Assembly (NCBI GenBank): GCA_013316825.1
Contig: WSLY01000012.1
Span: 1-64,000, forward strand
Source of the DNA: Lachnospiraceae bacterium
Lineage (GTDB): Bacteria; Bacillota; Clostridia; Lachnospirales; Lachnospiraceae
DNA: 64,000 nucleotides
Direction of reading: 5' to 3'
The position numbers and the translations under genes are program-made. Each line of letters starts with the position of its first letter. Positions within the stretch are counted from its first letter, which is position 1. The notes under the pieces are model-generated. The model searched no databases. It was not told where the DNA came from and saw only the letters and a program-made list of their open reading frames with translations. This document shows, piece by piece, positions 21,373 through 31,510 of this stretch.

Positions 21373-22290
21373 TTATATTGTAGTGGCAGCATTTGCCTCC
21401 TGCACCAAAACCTCTCCCACCGCCTCAGGGTCATCCCGTATGATTTCCCCCACAGCAGGCAGGGTAATACATCCCGCATAGGGGTTTTTGATACTAATCA
21501 CCGGCGCGGTAAGGGAAGCCTCCACCTGTGACCTTTCAAAGCACAAATCTGCATCGCACATTTCACAGTCAATCAGCTTTAAGCCTTTGCAGTAACACAA
21601 GGGCTGGGTGCCAATGATTTTGCAATGTTCAAAGGTAACGTTTTCACAGTACCAGGCAAGGTATTCCCCTTTGACGGTGCTGTTGCGTACCACAATATTT
21701 TTTGCATGCCAAAAAGCGTCCTTTGTATCGAAAATACAGTTTTCAAACAAGGAATCTTCTATGTACTGGAAAGAATATTTACCATTCAGGGTCACATTCT
21801 GAAAGTGCAGGCGGCTGGAGCGCATCATAAAATATTCGCTTGCAGCGGTGCAGTTTTTCATTTCGATATCCTGCACGGACCAGCCGAATTCAGGAGAAAT
21901 AATGTCGCAATCCAGCATCTTTACCCGTGCACATTCCCGCAGCGCTTTAATGCCATGGAGCTTTGTGCCGGTGATATGGATGTCTTCGGAATACCAGAGC
22001 GCCGCACGGCAAAGTGCTGTCAGTTCCGAGCGGCTGATGGTAAGGTTATGGTTATGCCAAAAGGGATAGCGCAAGTTAAAGAAACAGTCTTCCACTTGAA
22101 TATCGCTGCTTTCCTTCAAAGCACTTTCCCCATCTGCGGGTCCGTCAAAAGAACAGTTTTTGACAAGCAGCCCCTTGCTTCCGTACAGGGCGCGTTCGCT
22201 GTCAAGTGACTGGTTTTCTAGTATGTTCATGTCTGTATTCACGCCTTTCTTTGTAAAGTATCTAAAATGCTCTTCTTTAGTATATGACAC
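21373..22290 (-). CDS. DUF3737 family protein (right-handed beta-helix-like)
   Basis: Repetitive NCSFDGPADGESALKES...ECFF..WHNHNL..S. Confidence 0.8.
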   Translation of the reverse strand: MSYTKEEHFRYFTKKGVNTDMNILENQSLDSERALYGSKGLLVKNCSFDGPADGESALKESSDIQVEDCFFNLRYPFWHNHNLTISRSELTALCRAALWYSEDIHITGTKLHGIKALRECARVKMLDCDIISPEFGWSVQDIEMKNCTAASEYFMMRSSRLHFQNVTLNGKYSFQYIEDSLFENCIFDTKDAFWHAKNIVVRNSTVKGEYLAWYCENVTFEHCKIIGTQPLCYCKGLKLIDCEMCDADLCFERSQVEASLTAPVISIKNPYAGCITLPAVGEIIRDDPEAVGEVLVQEANAATTI

Positions 22291-22453
22291 AATGAGGCAA
22301 ATAGCAAACAGGAAATTTTAGTATGCAAAACGTGCTGTTTGATAGTTATAAACAGCAAAAAATGGGAACTTTTTCAACACATACCGCCAATACTTTACCT
22401 TTTTGTGTAAACATGATAAAATGTGCGAAAAGGCGTGACAGGAGGGCAGTCGG

Positions 22454-23857
22454 TTGTCTGGAAGAAAAAGACCAAACAAAAGAATCGTGCTATGGTTTTT
22501 GGCGGCTTTGGCAGCAGTATTTACCGGCTGCGGTTCGCGTGATGACGGGGAGAGGGCACAAAAGCAGGAGACGCAGCAGGCAGAGATTTTCAGCATGGAA
22601 ACAGAACCGGTGCTTGACTATGAAGTGCCCGTTGTTCTGCCCGGGATTTTAGTGGACAGGATAGGATATGAAGCATTGTCATATAAGACGGCAGTGGTGC
22701 GGGGAAGCAGTCTGCCCGCCCGTTTTCGTATTGTCAATGCTGACACGGGAGAAGTGGTATACACCGGCAGTCTGGAAGGCGCAGGTTACGATACAGAGAC
22801 GAAGGAATATAATAGTTATGGGGATTTTTCCGCGCTGACAGAGGAAGGCGTTTACTATATGGAGTGCGATATGTTAGGGCGCTCTTATTCATTTGAAATA
22901 AAGGATACCATGTATGAGGATTTGATGGAGGAGGCAATCGCACTTTTAAACGGCAGGCGCAGTCATTTGACAGAAGCAGACGTGTTAGATGTATGTCAAA
23001 GTGTTTCCGTACTGCTATTGTCTTACGAGCTGTTTGCACCTGTGTATGAAGGGCGGGCGGCAGAGGGAAAGGAGCCTCCTCTGATTGCACTTGTCAAAAG
23101 CTATGCGGAGTGGCTGCTTACAATGCAGGATGCACAGACAGGAGCCGTACTGGAAGAGGGAGAGGCGTTGTGGACGGAAACGGCATGGTTATCGGCTGTG
23201 CTGGCAAAATTCAGCTATACCTATCAAAAATACGACAGCGTCTATGCAACGGTATGCCTGCAGGCATCTGACAAGGCGTGGAAAGCGATAACAGAACAAA
23301 AGCAGCAAAAGGCAGAGGAAAGCGGGGAAGGCAGTTATGAGGAAGTGATGTTTTATGCGGCTGCCGAATTGTACCGTGCCACCGGACGAAACGCATATCA
23401 TCTGATGGTGATAGAGTTAAGTAAGGATATGACGGCGGATGCGGATAAAGTTGCGCTTGTTTTCGGCACATTGACGTATGCCTCCACAAAACGAAGTGTA
23501 AACATGGATTTATGCGCGCGTCTGACGAAGGTGCTTTTGGATGAAGCGGAATATATTGCGGAGCTTGCACAGGAGGATGTTTTTTCTGCCGGCAGCAGTC
23601 TGGCGGAAGAAAGTCTGGAGGAAATCCTTTGGGATATGGTAGTGGTATCCTCGGTAGATTATATCATTACCAACCATGAATATGCCACGTTGATTGAAAA
23701 TCATCTGCACTATCTGGCAGGGGTAAATGAGACGGCAGCCTGCCATACCTGCCCCGATGGAGAAAGCGCGGGTGCGGACATCGGCAAGGACTGTATGAGT
23801 ACGGCGGAGTATGTGATGATGTTGAGTGAAATTTTGAGCCATAAACAGGAGGAGTAA
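22454..23857 (+). CDS. Lipoprotein with N-terminal cellulase-type Ig-like domain and GH9-like helical region
   Basis: LAAVFTGCGS lipobox; ILVDRIGYEALSYKTAVVRGSSLPARFRIVNADTGEVVYTG. Confidence 0.7.
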   Translation: MSGRKRPNKRIVLWFLAALAAVFTGCGSRDDGERAQKQETQQAEIFSMETEPVLDYEVPVVLPGILVDRIGYEALSYKTAVVRGSSLPARFRIVNADTGEVVYTGSLEGAGYDTETKEYNSYGDFSALTEEGVYYMECDMLGRSYSFEIKDTMYEDLMEEAIALLNGRRSHLTEADVLDVCQSVSVLLLSYELFAPVYEGRAAEGKEPPLIALVKSYAEWLLTMQDAQTGAVLEEGEALWTETAWLSAVLAKFSYTYQKYDSVYATVCLQASDKAWKAITEQKQQKAEESGEGSYEEVMFYAAAELYRATGRNAYHLMVIELSKDMTADADKVALVFGTLTYASTKRSVNMDLCARLTKVLLDEAEYIAELAQEDVFSAGSSLAEESLEEILWDMVVVSSVDYIITNHEYATLIENHLHYLAGVNETAACHTCPDGESAGADIGKDCMSTAEYVMMLSEILSHKQEE

Positions 23858-24898
23858 TTGATGGATATAGTGGTGCTTGCGGGCGGAATCAGTACGGAGA
23901 GAGACGTATCCTTGGTGACCGGCAAAATGATTTACCGCGCCCTGAAAAAGAATGGGCACAGAGTTATTTTGCTGGATGTATTTTTAGGATATGAAGGCAC
24001 GGATATCGACTCTGTTTTTTCTCTGAATAAGGATTGGGAGGCGCAGGCAGAGGATATAAAAGAGACAAATCCGGACATTAACCGGATAAAAGCCATGCGG
24101 AAGGATTGGGAGAAATGTTTTTTCGGTCCCAATGTGATTGCCGCCTGCCAGAAGGCGGATGTTGTATTTATTGCACTGCATGGTGAAAATGGCGAGAATG
24201 GAAAGGTGCAGGCATATTTTGATTTGATGGGGATTACCTACACGGGAACGGATTATGTAAGCGCGGCGCTCAGCATGGATAAGGGGCTGTCCAAAGATAT
24301 TTTTCGCCAGTACGGGATTCCCACGCCAAAGGGAATTCGTTTGAAAAAGGGAGAGTCAGAATTGGAGCGGGTGCCCTTTCCCTGTATGGTTAAGGCTTGC
24401 TGCGGCGGCTCCAGCGTGGGCGTCTGCATAGCAGAAAATGAGGCAGAATATGAAGCGGCAAAGGCAGAGGCGTATCAATATGATGAGGAGATTGTCATAG
24501 AGCAGTATATTGAAGGCAGGGAGTTTTCCGTCGGGGTGCTGGACGGAGAGGCGCTGCCGGTGATTGAAATAGAACCGCTTGTGGGTTTTTACGATTACAA
24601 GAACAAATATCAGGCAGGCAGCAGCATCGAGACCTGTCCGGCGCTTCTTGCAAGAGAGAAGACAGAAGAATTGCAGCGCTGTGCGGAGACAGTATTTGGC
24701 GCATTGCGGCTGAAAAAATATGCCAGAATGGATTTTATGATGGACAAAAACGGGGAAATCTATTGTCTGGAGGCAAATACCATGCCGGGCATGACGCCTA
24801 CCTCGCTGCTGCCGCAGGAGGCTGCCGCCGCGGGAATGAGCTATGAGCAGCTTTGTGAAAAGCTGTTGGAAATATCCCTTCGGGACAAAAAGGATTGA
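23858..24898 (+). CDS. ddl: D-alanine--D-alanine ligase
   Basis: ATP-grasp: VVFIALHGENGENGKVQAYFD, YARMDFMMDKNGEIYCLEANTMPGMTPTSLLP. Confidence 0.95.
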   Translation: MMDIVVLAGGISTERDVSLVTGKMIYRALKKNGHRVILLDVFLGYEGTDIDSVFSLNKDWEAQAEDIKETNPDINRIKAMRKDWEKCFFGPNVIAACQKADVVFIALHGENGENGKVQAYFDLMGITYTGTDYVSAALSMDKGLSKDIFRQYGIPTPKGIRLKKGESELERVPFPCMVKACCGGSSVGVCIAENEAEYEAAKAEAYQYDEEIVIEQYIEGREFSVGVLDGEALPVIEIEPLVGFYDYKNKYQAGSSIETCPALLAREKTEELQRCAETVFGALRLKKYARMDFMMDKNGEIYCLEANTMPGMTPTSLLPQEAAAAGMSYEQLCEKLLEISLRDKKD

Positions 24899-24920
24899 TA
24901 GAATAAGGAGCGTATGTACT

Positions 24921-26381
24921 ATGGAAAATACCATGCAGAATATGACACTTTATAATATTGCGGAGGCTTGCTGCGGCAGGCTGCTGCGGGGCGCTTTGGC
25001 GGCAGGTGATGCGAAAAGGGAGATTACCTGTGCGGAAATTGATTCCCGTAAGATGATGGCAGGAGGTCTTTTCTTTGCCGCAAAGGGAGAAAAAGTGGAC
25101 GGACACCGGTTTATCGGGCAGGTATTTGAAAAAGGGGCGCTCTGTGTCGTGACGGAAAAGACACCTGAGCAGGTAGAAGAAGAGCATGGGGTGCCTGCAG
25201 CTTCTTGGGGTTTTTATATTTTGGTGGAAAATACGTTTACGGCGCTGCGGGGAATTGCCGCTTTTTACCGAAAGCAGTTGTCTATTCCGGTGGTGGGTAT
25301 TACAGGAAGCGTAGGCAAAACCAGCACAAAGGAATTTATTGCAGGAGTGCTCTCTGCAAAATATCAGGTGCTAAAGACAGAAGGTAATTTTAACAATGGC
25401 ATCGGGCTGCCCCTGACGCTTCTGCGCATCCGCAGGGAGCATGAGGCGGCGGTAGTAGAGATGGGCATCAGTGATTTTGGGGAGATGAGCCGGCTTGGGG
25501 AAATGGCAAGACCGGATATCTGCGTGATTACCAATATTGGGCAGTGCCATCTGGAAACGCTGCATGACAGGGCAGGTATTTTAAAGGCAAAGACGGAAGT
25601 TTTTCACTATATGCAGGAGGATGGAGAGGTCTGTTTAAATGGCGATGACGATTTATTATCCATGATTCAGACCGTGAATGGCAAGGCGGTGCATCATTTT
25701 GGCATTTCGGAGACGGAGGGTTTTGAAGTGTTTGCGACCGATATTGAAAATCTGGGTCTGGCAGGGAGCCGCGCCGTGATGCATATTGGCGGCAGCCTGT
25801 TGACAAAGAGTCATAAGCCGGAGGAGTCTTATCCCGTAGAGATTACGCTTCCCGGGCAGCATATGGTGATTAACGCTATGGCGGCGGCAATGGTCGGAAG
25901 ACTTTTGGGGCTTCAGGTGGAAGAGATACAAAGAGGAATCAAGAGTGTGGAGCCGGTGGGAGGCAGAAGCCATATTGTGCGGCTTGCAAAAAGGACGGTG
26001 ATTGACGACTGCTATAATGCCAATCCTGTGTCCATGAAGGCGGCGCTTGACCTTTTGTCCGGTGCGTTAGGCAGAAAGATTGCCATTCTGGGCGATATGT
26101 TTGAACTGGGAAATCATTCCGATAAAATGCATGAAGAAGTGGGAGCTTACGCCGTAGAAAAAGAAATAGACGCTGTTTTCTGTGTGGGAGAAAGCGCCCG
26201 CTTTATGTACGATGCAGCGCTGGTAAGGTATGACGGAATGCAGGATATTCGATATTTTGCAGCCAAGGAAGAGCTGTTAGAGAGTCTGCCGGATCTGGTT
26301 TTAGAGGGGGACACCATATTGGTAAAGGCATCTCATGGAATGGGCTTTGCCGAGATTGTGGAAGCGTTAAAGCAGATGTAA
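24921..26381 (+). CDS. murF: UDP-N-acetylmuramoyl-tripeptide--D-alanyl-D-alanine ligase
   Basis: VVGITGSVGKTSTKEFIAGVL, DDCYNANPVSMKAALDLL; ATG 24921. Confidence 0.95.
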   Translation: MENTMQNMTLYNIAEACCGRLLRGALAAGDAKREITCAEIDSRKMMAGGLFFAAKGEKVDGHRFIGQVFEKGALCVVTEKTPEQVEEEHGVPAASWGFYILVENTFTALRGIAAFYRKQLSIPVVGITGSVGKTSTKEFIAGVLSAKYQVLKTEGNFNNGIGLPLTLLRIRREHEAAVVEMGISDFGEMSRLGEMARPDICVITNIGQCHLETLHDRAGILKAKTEVFHYMQEDGEVCLNGDDDLLSMIQTVNGKAVHHFGISETEGFEVFATDIENLGLAGSRAVMHIGGSLLTKSHKPEESYPVEITLPGQHMVINAMAAAMVGRLLGLQVEEIQRGIKSVEPVGGRSHIVRLAKRTVIDDCYNANPVSMKAALDLLSGALGRKIAILGDMFELGNHSDKMHEEVGAYAVEKEIDAVFCVGESARFMYDAALVRYDGMQDIRYFAAKEELLESLPDLVLEGDTILVKASHGMGFAEIVEALKQM

Positions 26382-26495
26382 GTTGTCGCCGTGCAGAGCT
26401 GCTTTGCCACACAGCCGGATAGCTGCATGACAAAGCGGCGGCACGGCACAGCGTCCGTACAAACGGCTGTACTTTGGCGGATAATCAGTGCCTGC

Positions 26496-27260
26496 TCAGC
26501 CCTGCTGCGAATCCTGTGTTTCAGGAAAATAAGCGGCTTTGTTTCTGAAATAGGTTTCTTCGATAATGCCCTTGACCTTGGAGCCGATAAATTTCTTTTC
26601 TTCTTTGGGAAGTTCGCTTATGGATACAGGCGCGCCGTATTCAATGACTACAGTGCGCTTTTTGATTTTAGGAAACTGGTCTTCAAAAACGGCGGCAGAA
26701 TTTACAATCGTCATGGGAATAATGGGAACGCCTGCTTTTTCTGCAATCTTAAAGCTTCCTTCGTGGAAAGGAAGGAAGGTGTCAGAAGTCTTGTTGCGTG
26801 TGCCTTCCGGAAAAATGCAGATGGAAATACCGTTCTTTGCTTTTTCAATGGCGGTAAGAATGGTTTTCATGCCCTCTTTGATGTTGTCACGATCCAAAAA
26901 GAGACAGTGCAGGTTTTTCATCCAAGTAGAGAGCAGCGGTATCTTTTCCATTTCTTTTTTCGCCACATAGCCGGTAGGACGGGGAACCCGCACATAGGTG
27001 AGTACGATATCAAAAAAACTGCGGTGGTTGCCCACATAGAGGACGGCGCTGTCCTTCGGCAGATTTTCTTCGCCTAATGCGATTACCTTTACGCCGGCGA
27101 TGCGTATCACGCAGCGAAACGCCCAGTTTACGATAGCGAGGGAGCTGCGGTTTTTGACATCCATATTAAATTTTCCGATAATCCATTCTACAATCATAAG
27201 GGGGATGGATAAAATCAGGAACAATATTACAAAGGATGAAACAGAAAGAAAACGTATCAT
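26496..27260 (-). CDS. plsC: 1-acyl-sn-glycerol-3-phosphate acyltransferase
   Basis: YVGNHRSFFDIV (HX4D), FPEGTRNK. Confidence 0.93.
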   Translation of the reverse strand: MIRFLSVSSFVILFLILSIPLMIVEWIIGKFNMDVKNRSSLAIVNWAFRCVIRIAGVKVIALGEENLPKDSAVLYVGNHRSFFDIVLTYVRVPRPTGYVAKKEMEKIPLLSTWMKNLHCLFLDRDNIKEGMKTILTAIEKAKNGISICIFPEGTRNKTSDTFLPFHEGSFKIAEKAGVPIIPMTIVNSAAVFEDQFPKIKKRTVVIEYGAPVSISELPKEEKKFIGSKVKGIIEETYFRNKAAYFPETQDSQQG

Positions 27261-27295
27261 AAAAATCTCCTTTTGGTAAAGTTTTATCCGGCAGC

Positions 27296-28696
27296 TTAAA
27301 AGCCGCGTTTTTTCAGCCCGGCAAAGAGCAGTACATAAAATTCGCAGACGTCGAAGCCTTTTATGTTTTTGTGTGTCAAATCAATCATGTCCCCGTGGGA
27401 AATCCCTTTTTTGCCTGCACATAAAACGCCCATATAATTGCGCCACGCGGCAGAGGAAACGCTCACCAGCCCGTCATTGTCCCCCTCGTATTTTTTGCAG
27501 AGAAGATACCCAATATTTAAGGGAAAACCGGCGCTTCGCGCAGAGCGCATTTTTGAGGCGACGCTTTGATAAAAAACGTTGGACATGTCCGGCGTCCGGC
27601 TGTTAAATACGGCGCAGGAGGCGGCGGTAAGGTCCTGTACGCCCGCAAGAAAATCGGGGGCGTTATCGCCAAGCTTACGAAACAGGGCGTTGTAACGGGA
27701 AGCGGTAAAACAAATCAGCCACCCGGGCAGGGACGCAAGAAGCGCATCTGCAAACCGGCAGCCGCGGTGGGGAGTGTTTATGGTAGTCAGCGACGCCACA
27801 TAGGGAGCCATACCGAGCCTGCTGATGGCGTACCGTGCATCCAGACCGCCCTTGGAATGCGCTACAATATTGACTTTTTCTGCGCCGGTCTGTTCCAGAA
27901 CACGCAGGATTTCCTGCTTCAGCTCCTTCGCACTGTCTGCAATGGAAAGAGAGGACTGCTGCCTGCCGTAGAAAACCGCTGCGCCATTGCGTTTCAGAGC
28001 GTGCGGTATGCGTCCCCAGTAATTGAGGCACTGCCAATCCCGAAAGAAAACGCCATGTACCATAATGACAGGGAAACGGGTCCTGCATACGCTGCTTTCA
28101 ACCCGCGCAGAGTCTAACAGATACCGGTTTTTTTCGTAAAGAATTTCTCTTCGCACAATAGCGCACCATTTCACGAAGAGGACAAGACTAAAAGGCAAAA
28201 GCCACCAGAAAAAAAGCATCAGCAGGCGCAGGACAATGCCGAGCTGTGCCGAACAGAAGGCAGTCCTGAGAAAGCCGTTCATATAGTGGATAAAAAGAAA
28301 TATGCCCGCCATAAGAGCATTTACCGCAAGCATAATCAGAAGCCCGCGCTGTGCATCCGGCGTGTGCCGCCGGATAATTGCCAGAGGCGAGAGCTTTGTT
28401 GTGCAGAAAAAAACGATATATCCGGTTATTTCCGCAAACAGGCAGAAAGCCGAGGTTACAATCAGCTCATAGCCGCCGGAGAGCACCTGAAGCCGTAACT
28501 TCAGTCCCTTTTCATAGCAGGGAAGAATTTCCGTAATCAGGTAAAAAAATCCTATGGTTATCCACAGAAAAAAGCCATAAAAAATCCTGCTGAAAATAAA
28601 GCTTTCATTTTTGGTAAAAAAATCCAACAGCAATACAATATTCATCATCAGCAGTACACAGATGCAGCCCGCAGCTCTTCGTAAAGACTTTATCAT
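27296..28696 (-). CDS. Membrane-anchored alpha/beta-hydrolase (lipase/esterase-like)
   Basis: VIMVHGVFFRDW, NIVAHSKGGLDARYAIS. Confidence 0.85.
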   Translation of the reverse strand: MIKSLRRAAGCICVLLMMNIVLLLDFFTKNESFIFSRIFYGFFLWITIGFFYLITEILPCYEKGLKLRLQVLSGGYELIVTSAFCLFAEITGYIVFFCTTKLSPLAIIRRHTPDAQRGLLIMLAVNALMAGIFLFIHYMNGFLRTAFCSAQLGIVLRLLMLFFWWLLPFSLVLFVKWCAIVRREILYEKNRYLLDSARVESSVCRTRFPVIMVHGVFFRDWQCLNYWGRIPHALKRNGAAVFYGRQQSSLSIADSAKELKQEILRVLEQTGAEKVNIVAHSKGGLDARYAISRLGMAPYVASLTTINTPHRGCRFADALLASLPGWLICFTASRYNALFRKLGDNAPDFLAGVQDLTAASCAVFNSRTPDMSNVFYQSVASKMRSARSAGFPLNIGYLLCKKYEGDNDGLVSVSSAAWRNYMGVLCAGKKGISHGDMIDLTHKNIKGFDVCEFYVLLFAGLKKRGF

Positions 28697-28709
28697 GAAG
28701 TACCTCCAA

Positions 28710-28752
28710 TAAAAAACAACCGCCAGACAGTTGCCGGCAGTTGTTTTTTTAG
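28710..28752. terminator. Hairpin terminator
   Basis: aaaaaacaaccgcc ... ggcagttgttttttt. Confidence 0.7.
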
Positions 28753-28813
28753 GCGCGCCGATGGCGCGCGTTTCTACCTGTCTTTGCTCTCAGCAGACAG
28801 TATAGCACTTTTT

Positions 28814-29248
28814 TTACTCGAATACTACTGTTTTATCCAAGTATTCGGTTTTTACCACAATAAACGGATAGGAAGGAGCGGTGCCAACCCTGTCTTCGGG
28901 GGAGGGACCGAGAAGGCTGGTACTTATGTAGATGGAATTGTCCGTCAGGTATAAATCATTGACGGCAATGCTGTATCCGCCGGTCGCCTGTTCGCCGTAG
29001 CCCACACAGATATACAAATATTCATTGTCAGTGTAGGTGATTTTGAACTCGGCGTTTTGCCGTTCCGCAATCAGTGACTTCAGTTCATCAGGCAGCCGCT
29101 CCTCACTGATAATGGTAAATTCCAAATCGCGTAGTCTGGTGGTTTCGCTGGTACCTATACCGCAGCCGCCCAAAAAGCACGCAAAGAGCAGCAAAGCGGC
29201 AGTAATCTGAAAGAGAAGCTTTATTCTGTTTTTTTTCATACACATCAC
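28814..29248 (-). CDS. PrcB-like protease complex-subunit family lipoprotein
   Basis: Lipobox ACFLGGCG; GYGEQATGGYSIAVNDLYL...VVKTEYLDKTVVFE. Confidence 0.75.
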   Translation of the reverse strand: MMCMKKNRIKLLFQITAALLLFACFLGGCGIGTSETTRLRDLEFTIISEERLPDELKSLIAERQNAEFKITYTDNEYLYICVGYGEQATGGYSIAVNDLYLTDNSIYISTSLLGPSPEDRVGTAPSYPFIVVKTEYLDKTVVFE

Positions 29249-29410
29249 ATTCTCGGGATTTATATAATCTTATGAGGAGAAAATAAGTAGTATGCACAGA
29301 AAAGCAGAGTGTGCTATACTCTAGGTAGAAATTGCCGCAGGAGTATGGCGCACTTGCGTCTTTACGGCGGCAAGGACTTTTATAGTATGGTTTAGGAGGG
29401 AATACCGGTT

Positions 29411-31510
29411 ATGCTTTTCATAGCGAATGCCTATGTGATGAATCCGGCCACGGGGGAGGAAGGATATCAGGATATTTTAATTGAGGGAAGCCGCATTGTA
29501 AAAATGGGGGAAAATCTGTATGACACTATGACGAAAAACGGGGAAACAGAAGGGCTTCAAATCATCGATGCGACAGGGCTTGTGGCGGCGCCCGGGCTGG
29601 TGGACGTACATGTCCACTTCAGGGACCCGGGTTTTACCTACAAGGAGGATATAGAGACAGGTGCAAAAGCGGCGTTAAAGGGCGGCTACACCACTGTGGT
29701 GCTGATGGCAAATACCAAGCCTGTGGCGGACAATGCGGAAACGCTTGCCTATGTACTGGAGAAAGGCCAAAAAACGGGACTGCATGTGGAAACCTGTGCT
29801 TGTGTAACCCGCGGGATGAAGGGACAGGAGCTGACGGACATGGAGCAGCTTTTCAGAGAGGGTGCTGCGGGTTTTACGGACGACGGCGTCCCCGTGTTGA
29901 CGGAAGAAATTGTAAAAAGCGCCATGCAGGAAGCCGGACGGCTGGGCGTGCCCATCAGCTTTCACGAGGAAAATCCTGCTTTTATCGAAAATAACGGTGT
30001 CAATGCGGGTGCTGCATCCGCCCATTATCAGATAGGCGGTTCTAAGCGGGAGGCGGAAATCGACTTGGTGCGGCGGGATTTGGCGCTTGCACTAAAGACG
30101 GGCGCCTGCGTCAACATACAGCACATCAGCACGAAGGAAGCGGTGGAGCTAATCAGGCAGGCAAAAGCGAAGGGCGGCGATATCCACGCAGAGGCGACGC
30201 CTCACCATTTTACCTTGACGGAAGAAGCCGTGATACAGTACGGCACACTGGCGAAGATGAACCCGCCTCTCAGGGAGGAGAGCGATCGTATGGCAATCAT
30301 CGAAGGGCTTAAGGACGGCACCATCGACTTGATTGCGACGGACCATGCGCCCCACAGCCGCGAGGAAAAAGCGCGTCCCATCACGGAAGCCCCCAGCGGC
30401 ATCATCGGACTGGAAACCGCGCTGGCGCTTGGCATCACCTACCTTGTGGACACGGGACAGCTCTCCCTCATGTCCCTGCTTGAGAAAATGACGATAAATC
30501 CTGCCCGCATGTATCATTTTGATGCTGGTTATCTCGCAGAAGGCGCGCCTGCAGACATTGTACTCTTTGACCCGCAGGAGAGCTTTATTGTGGATGGGTT
30601 TGCGTCAAAGTCGGAGAATAGTCCGTTTTTGGGGTGGAGATTACGGGGAAAGGTGAAGTATACGATTTGCGGCGGGGAGAGCAAGTATGAGGATTCCTGT
30701 GCCGGAAAAGAGGAGAAAACCAGAAAGGAACGCATCATGCACAAGAAAAAATTAACTGCAGCAGTAAACTCACAGCGCGAAATTGCGCCCCATATTTATG
30801 ACCTGCGGCTGTCCGTCAAGCTGGCGGCGGATGCGAAGGCGGGGCAATTTGTATGCCTGTATCCGAAGGATAAGAGTACGCTGCTTCCCCGTCCGATAAG
30901 CATATGTGAGGCAGACGGGGAAAGCGGCATCCTGCGGCTTGTCTACCGCGTTGTGGGAAAGGGAACAGCGGAGTTTTCACGTCTGACTAAAGGAGAGACC
31001 GTAGAAGTGCTGGGAAATCTGGGAAATGGATTTCCTGTGGAGGAAGCGGCGGGAAAGCGCGTGTTTATCATGGGAGGCGGCATTGGCATTCCGCCTATGT
31101 TAGAGCTTGCGAAAAGGCTGCAGGCGGATAAGCAGATTATTGTCGGCTACCGTGACCGCGATACTTTTTTAAAAGAAGAGCTGGAGCAGTACGGGAGCGT
31201 CTATGTGGCGACGGAGGACGGCAGCGTGGGAAGCCGCGGCAACGTGATGGATGCCATACGGGAAAACGGGCTTTGTGCGGATGTGATTTATGCCTGCGGT
31301 CCTATGCCGATGCTGCGTGCCATCAAAAAGTATGCCGAAGAACAGGGAATCCCCGCTTATATCTCTCTTGAGGAGCACATGGCGTGCGGCGTGGGCGCCT
31401 GTCTGGGCTGCGTGGTAAAGACAAAGAAGGTGGACAGTCATTCACATGTAAACAATGCCCGCATCTGTACGGACGGGCCGGTTTTTGAGGCTGGGGAGGT
31501 GGATATCTGA
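29411..31510 (+). CDS. pyrC-pyrK: Fused dihydroorotase - dihydroorotate dehydrogenase electron-transfer subunit
   Basis: N-term DVHVHFRDPG, ATDHAPHSREEK (dihydroorotase); C-term RPISICEADGES, GGGIGIPPMLELAK, EEHMACGVGACLGCV (PyrK); one continuous frame. Confidence 0.93.
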   Translation: MLFIANAYVMNPATGEEGYQDILIEGSRIVKMGENLYDTMTKNGETEGLQIIDATGLVAAPGLVDVHVHFRDPGFTYKEDIETGAKAALKGGYTTVVLMANTKPVADNAETLAYVLEKGQKTGLHVETCACVTRGMKGQELTDMEQLFREGAAGFTDDGVPVLTEEIVKSAMQEAGRLGVPISFHEENPAFIENNGVNAGAASAHYQIGGSKREAEIDLVRRDLALALKTGACVNIQHISTKEAVELIRQAKAKGGDIHAEATPHHFTLTEEAVIQYGTLAKMNPPLREESDRMAIIEGLKDGTIDLIATDHAPHSREEKARPITEAPSGIIGLETALALGITYLVDTGQLSLMSLLEKMTINPARMYHFDAGYLAEGAPADIVLFDPQESFIVDGFASKSENSPFLGWRLRGKVKYTICGGESKYEDSCAGKEEKTRKERIMHKKKLTAAVNSQREIAPHIYDLRLSVKLAADAKAGQFVCLYPKDKSTLLPRPISICEADGESGILRLVYRVVGKGTAEFSRLTKGETVEVLGNLGNGFPVEEAAGKRVFIMGGGIGIPPMLELAKRLQADKQIIVGYRDRDTFLKEELEQYGSVYVATEDGSVGSRGNVMDAIRENGLCADVIYACGPMPMLRAIKKYAEEQGIPAYISLEEHMACGVGACLGCVVKTKKVDSHSHVNNARICTDGPVFEAGEVDI

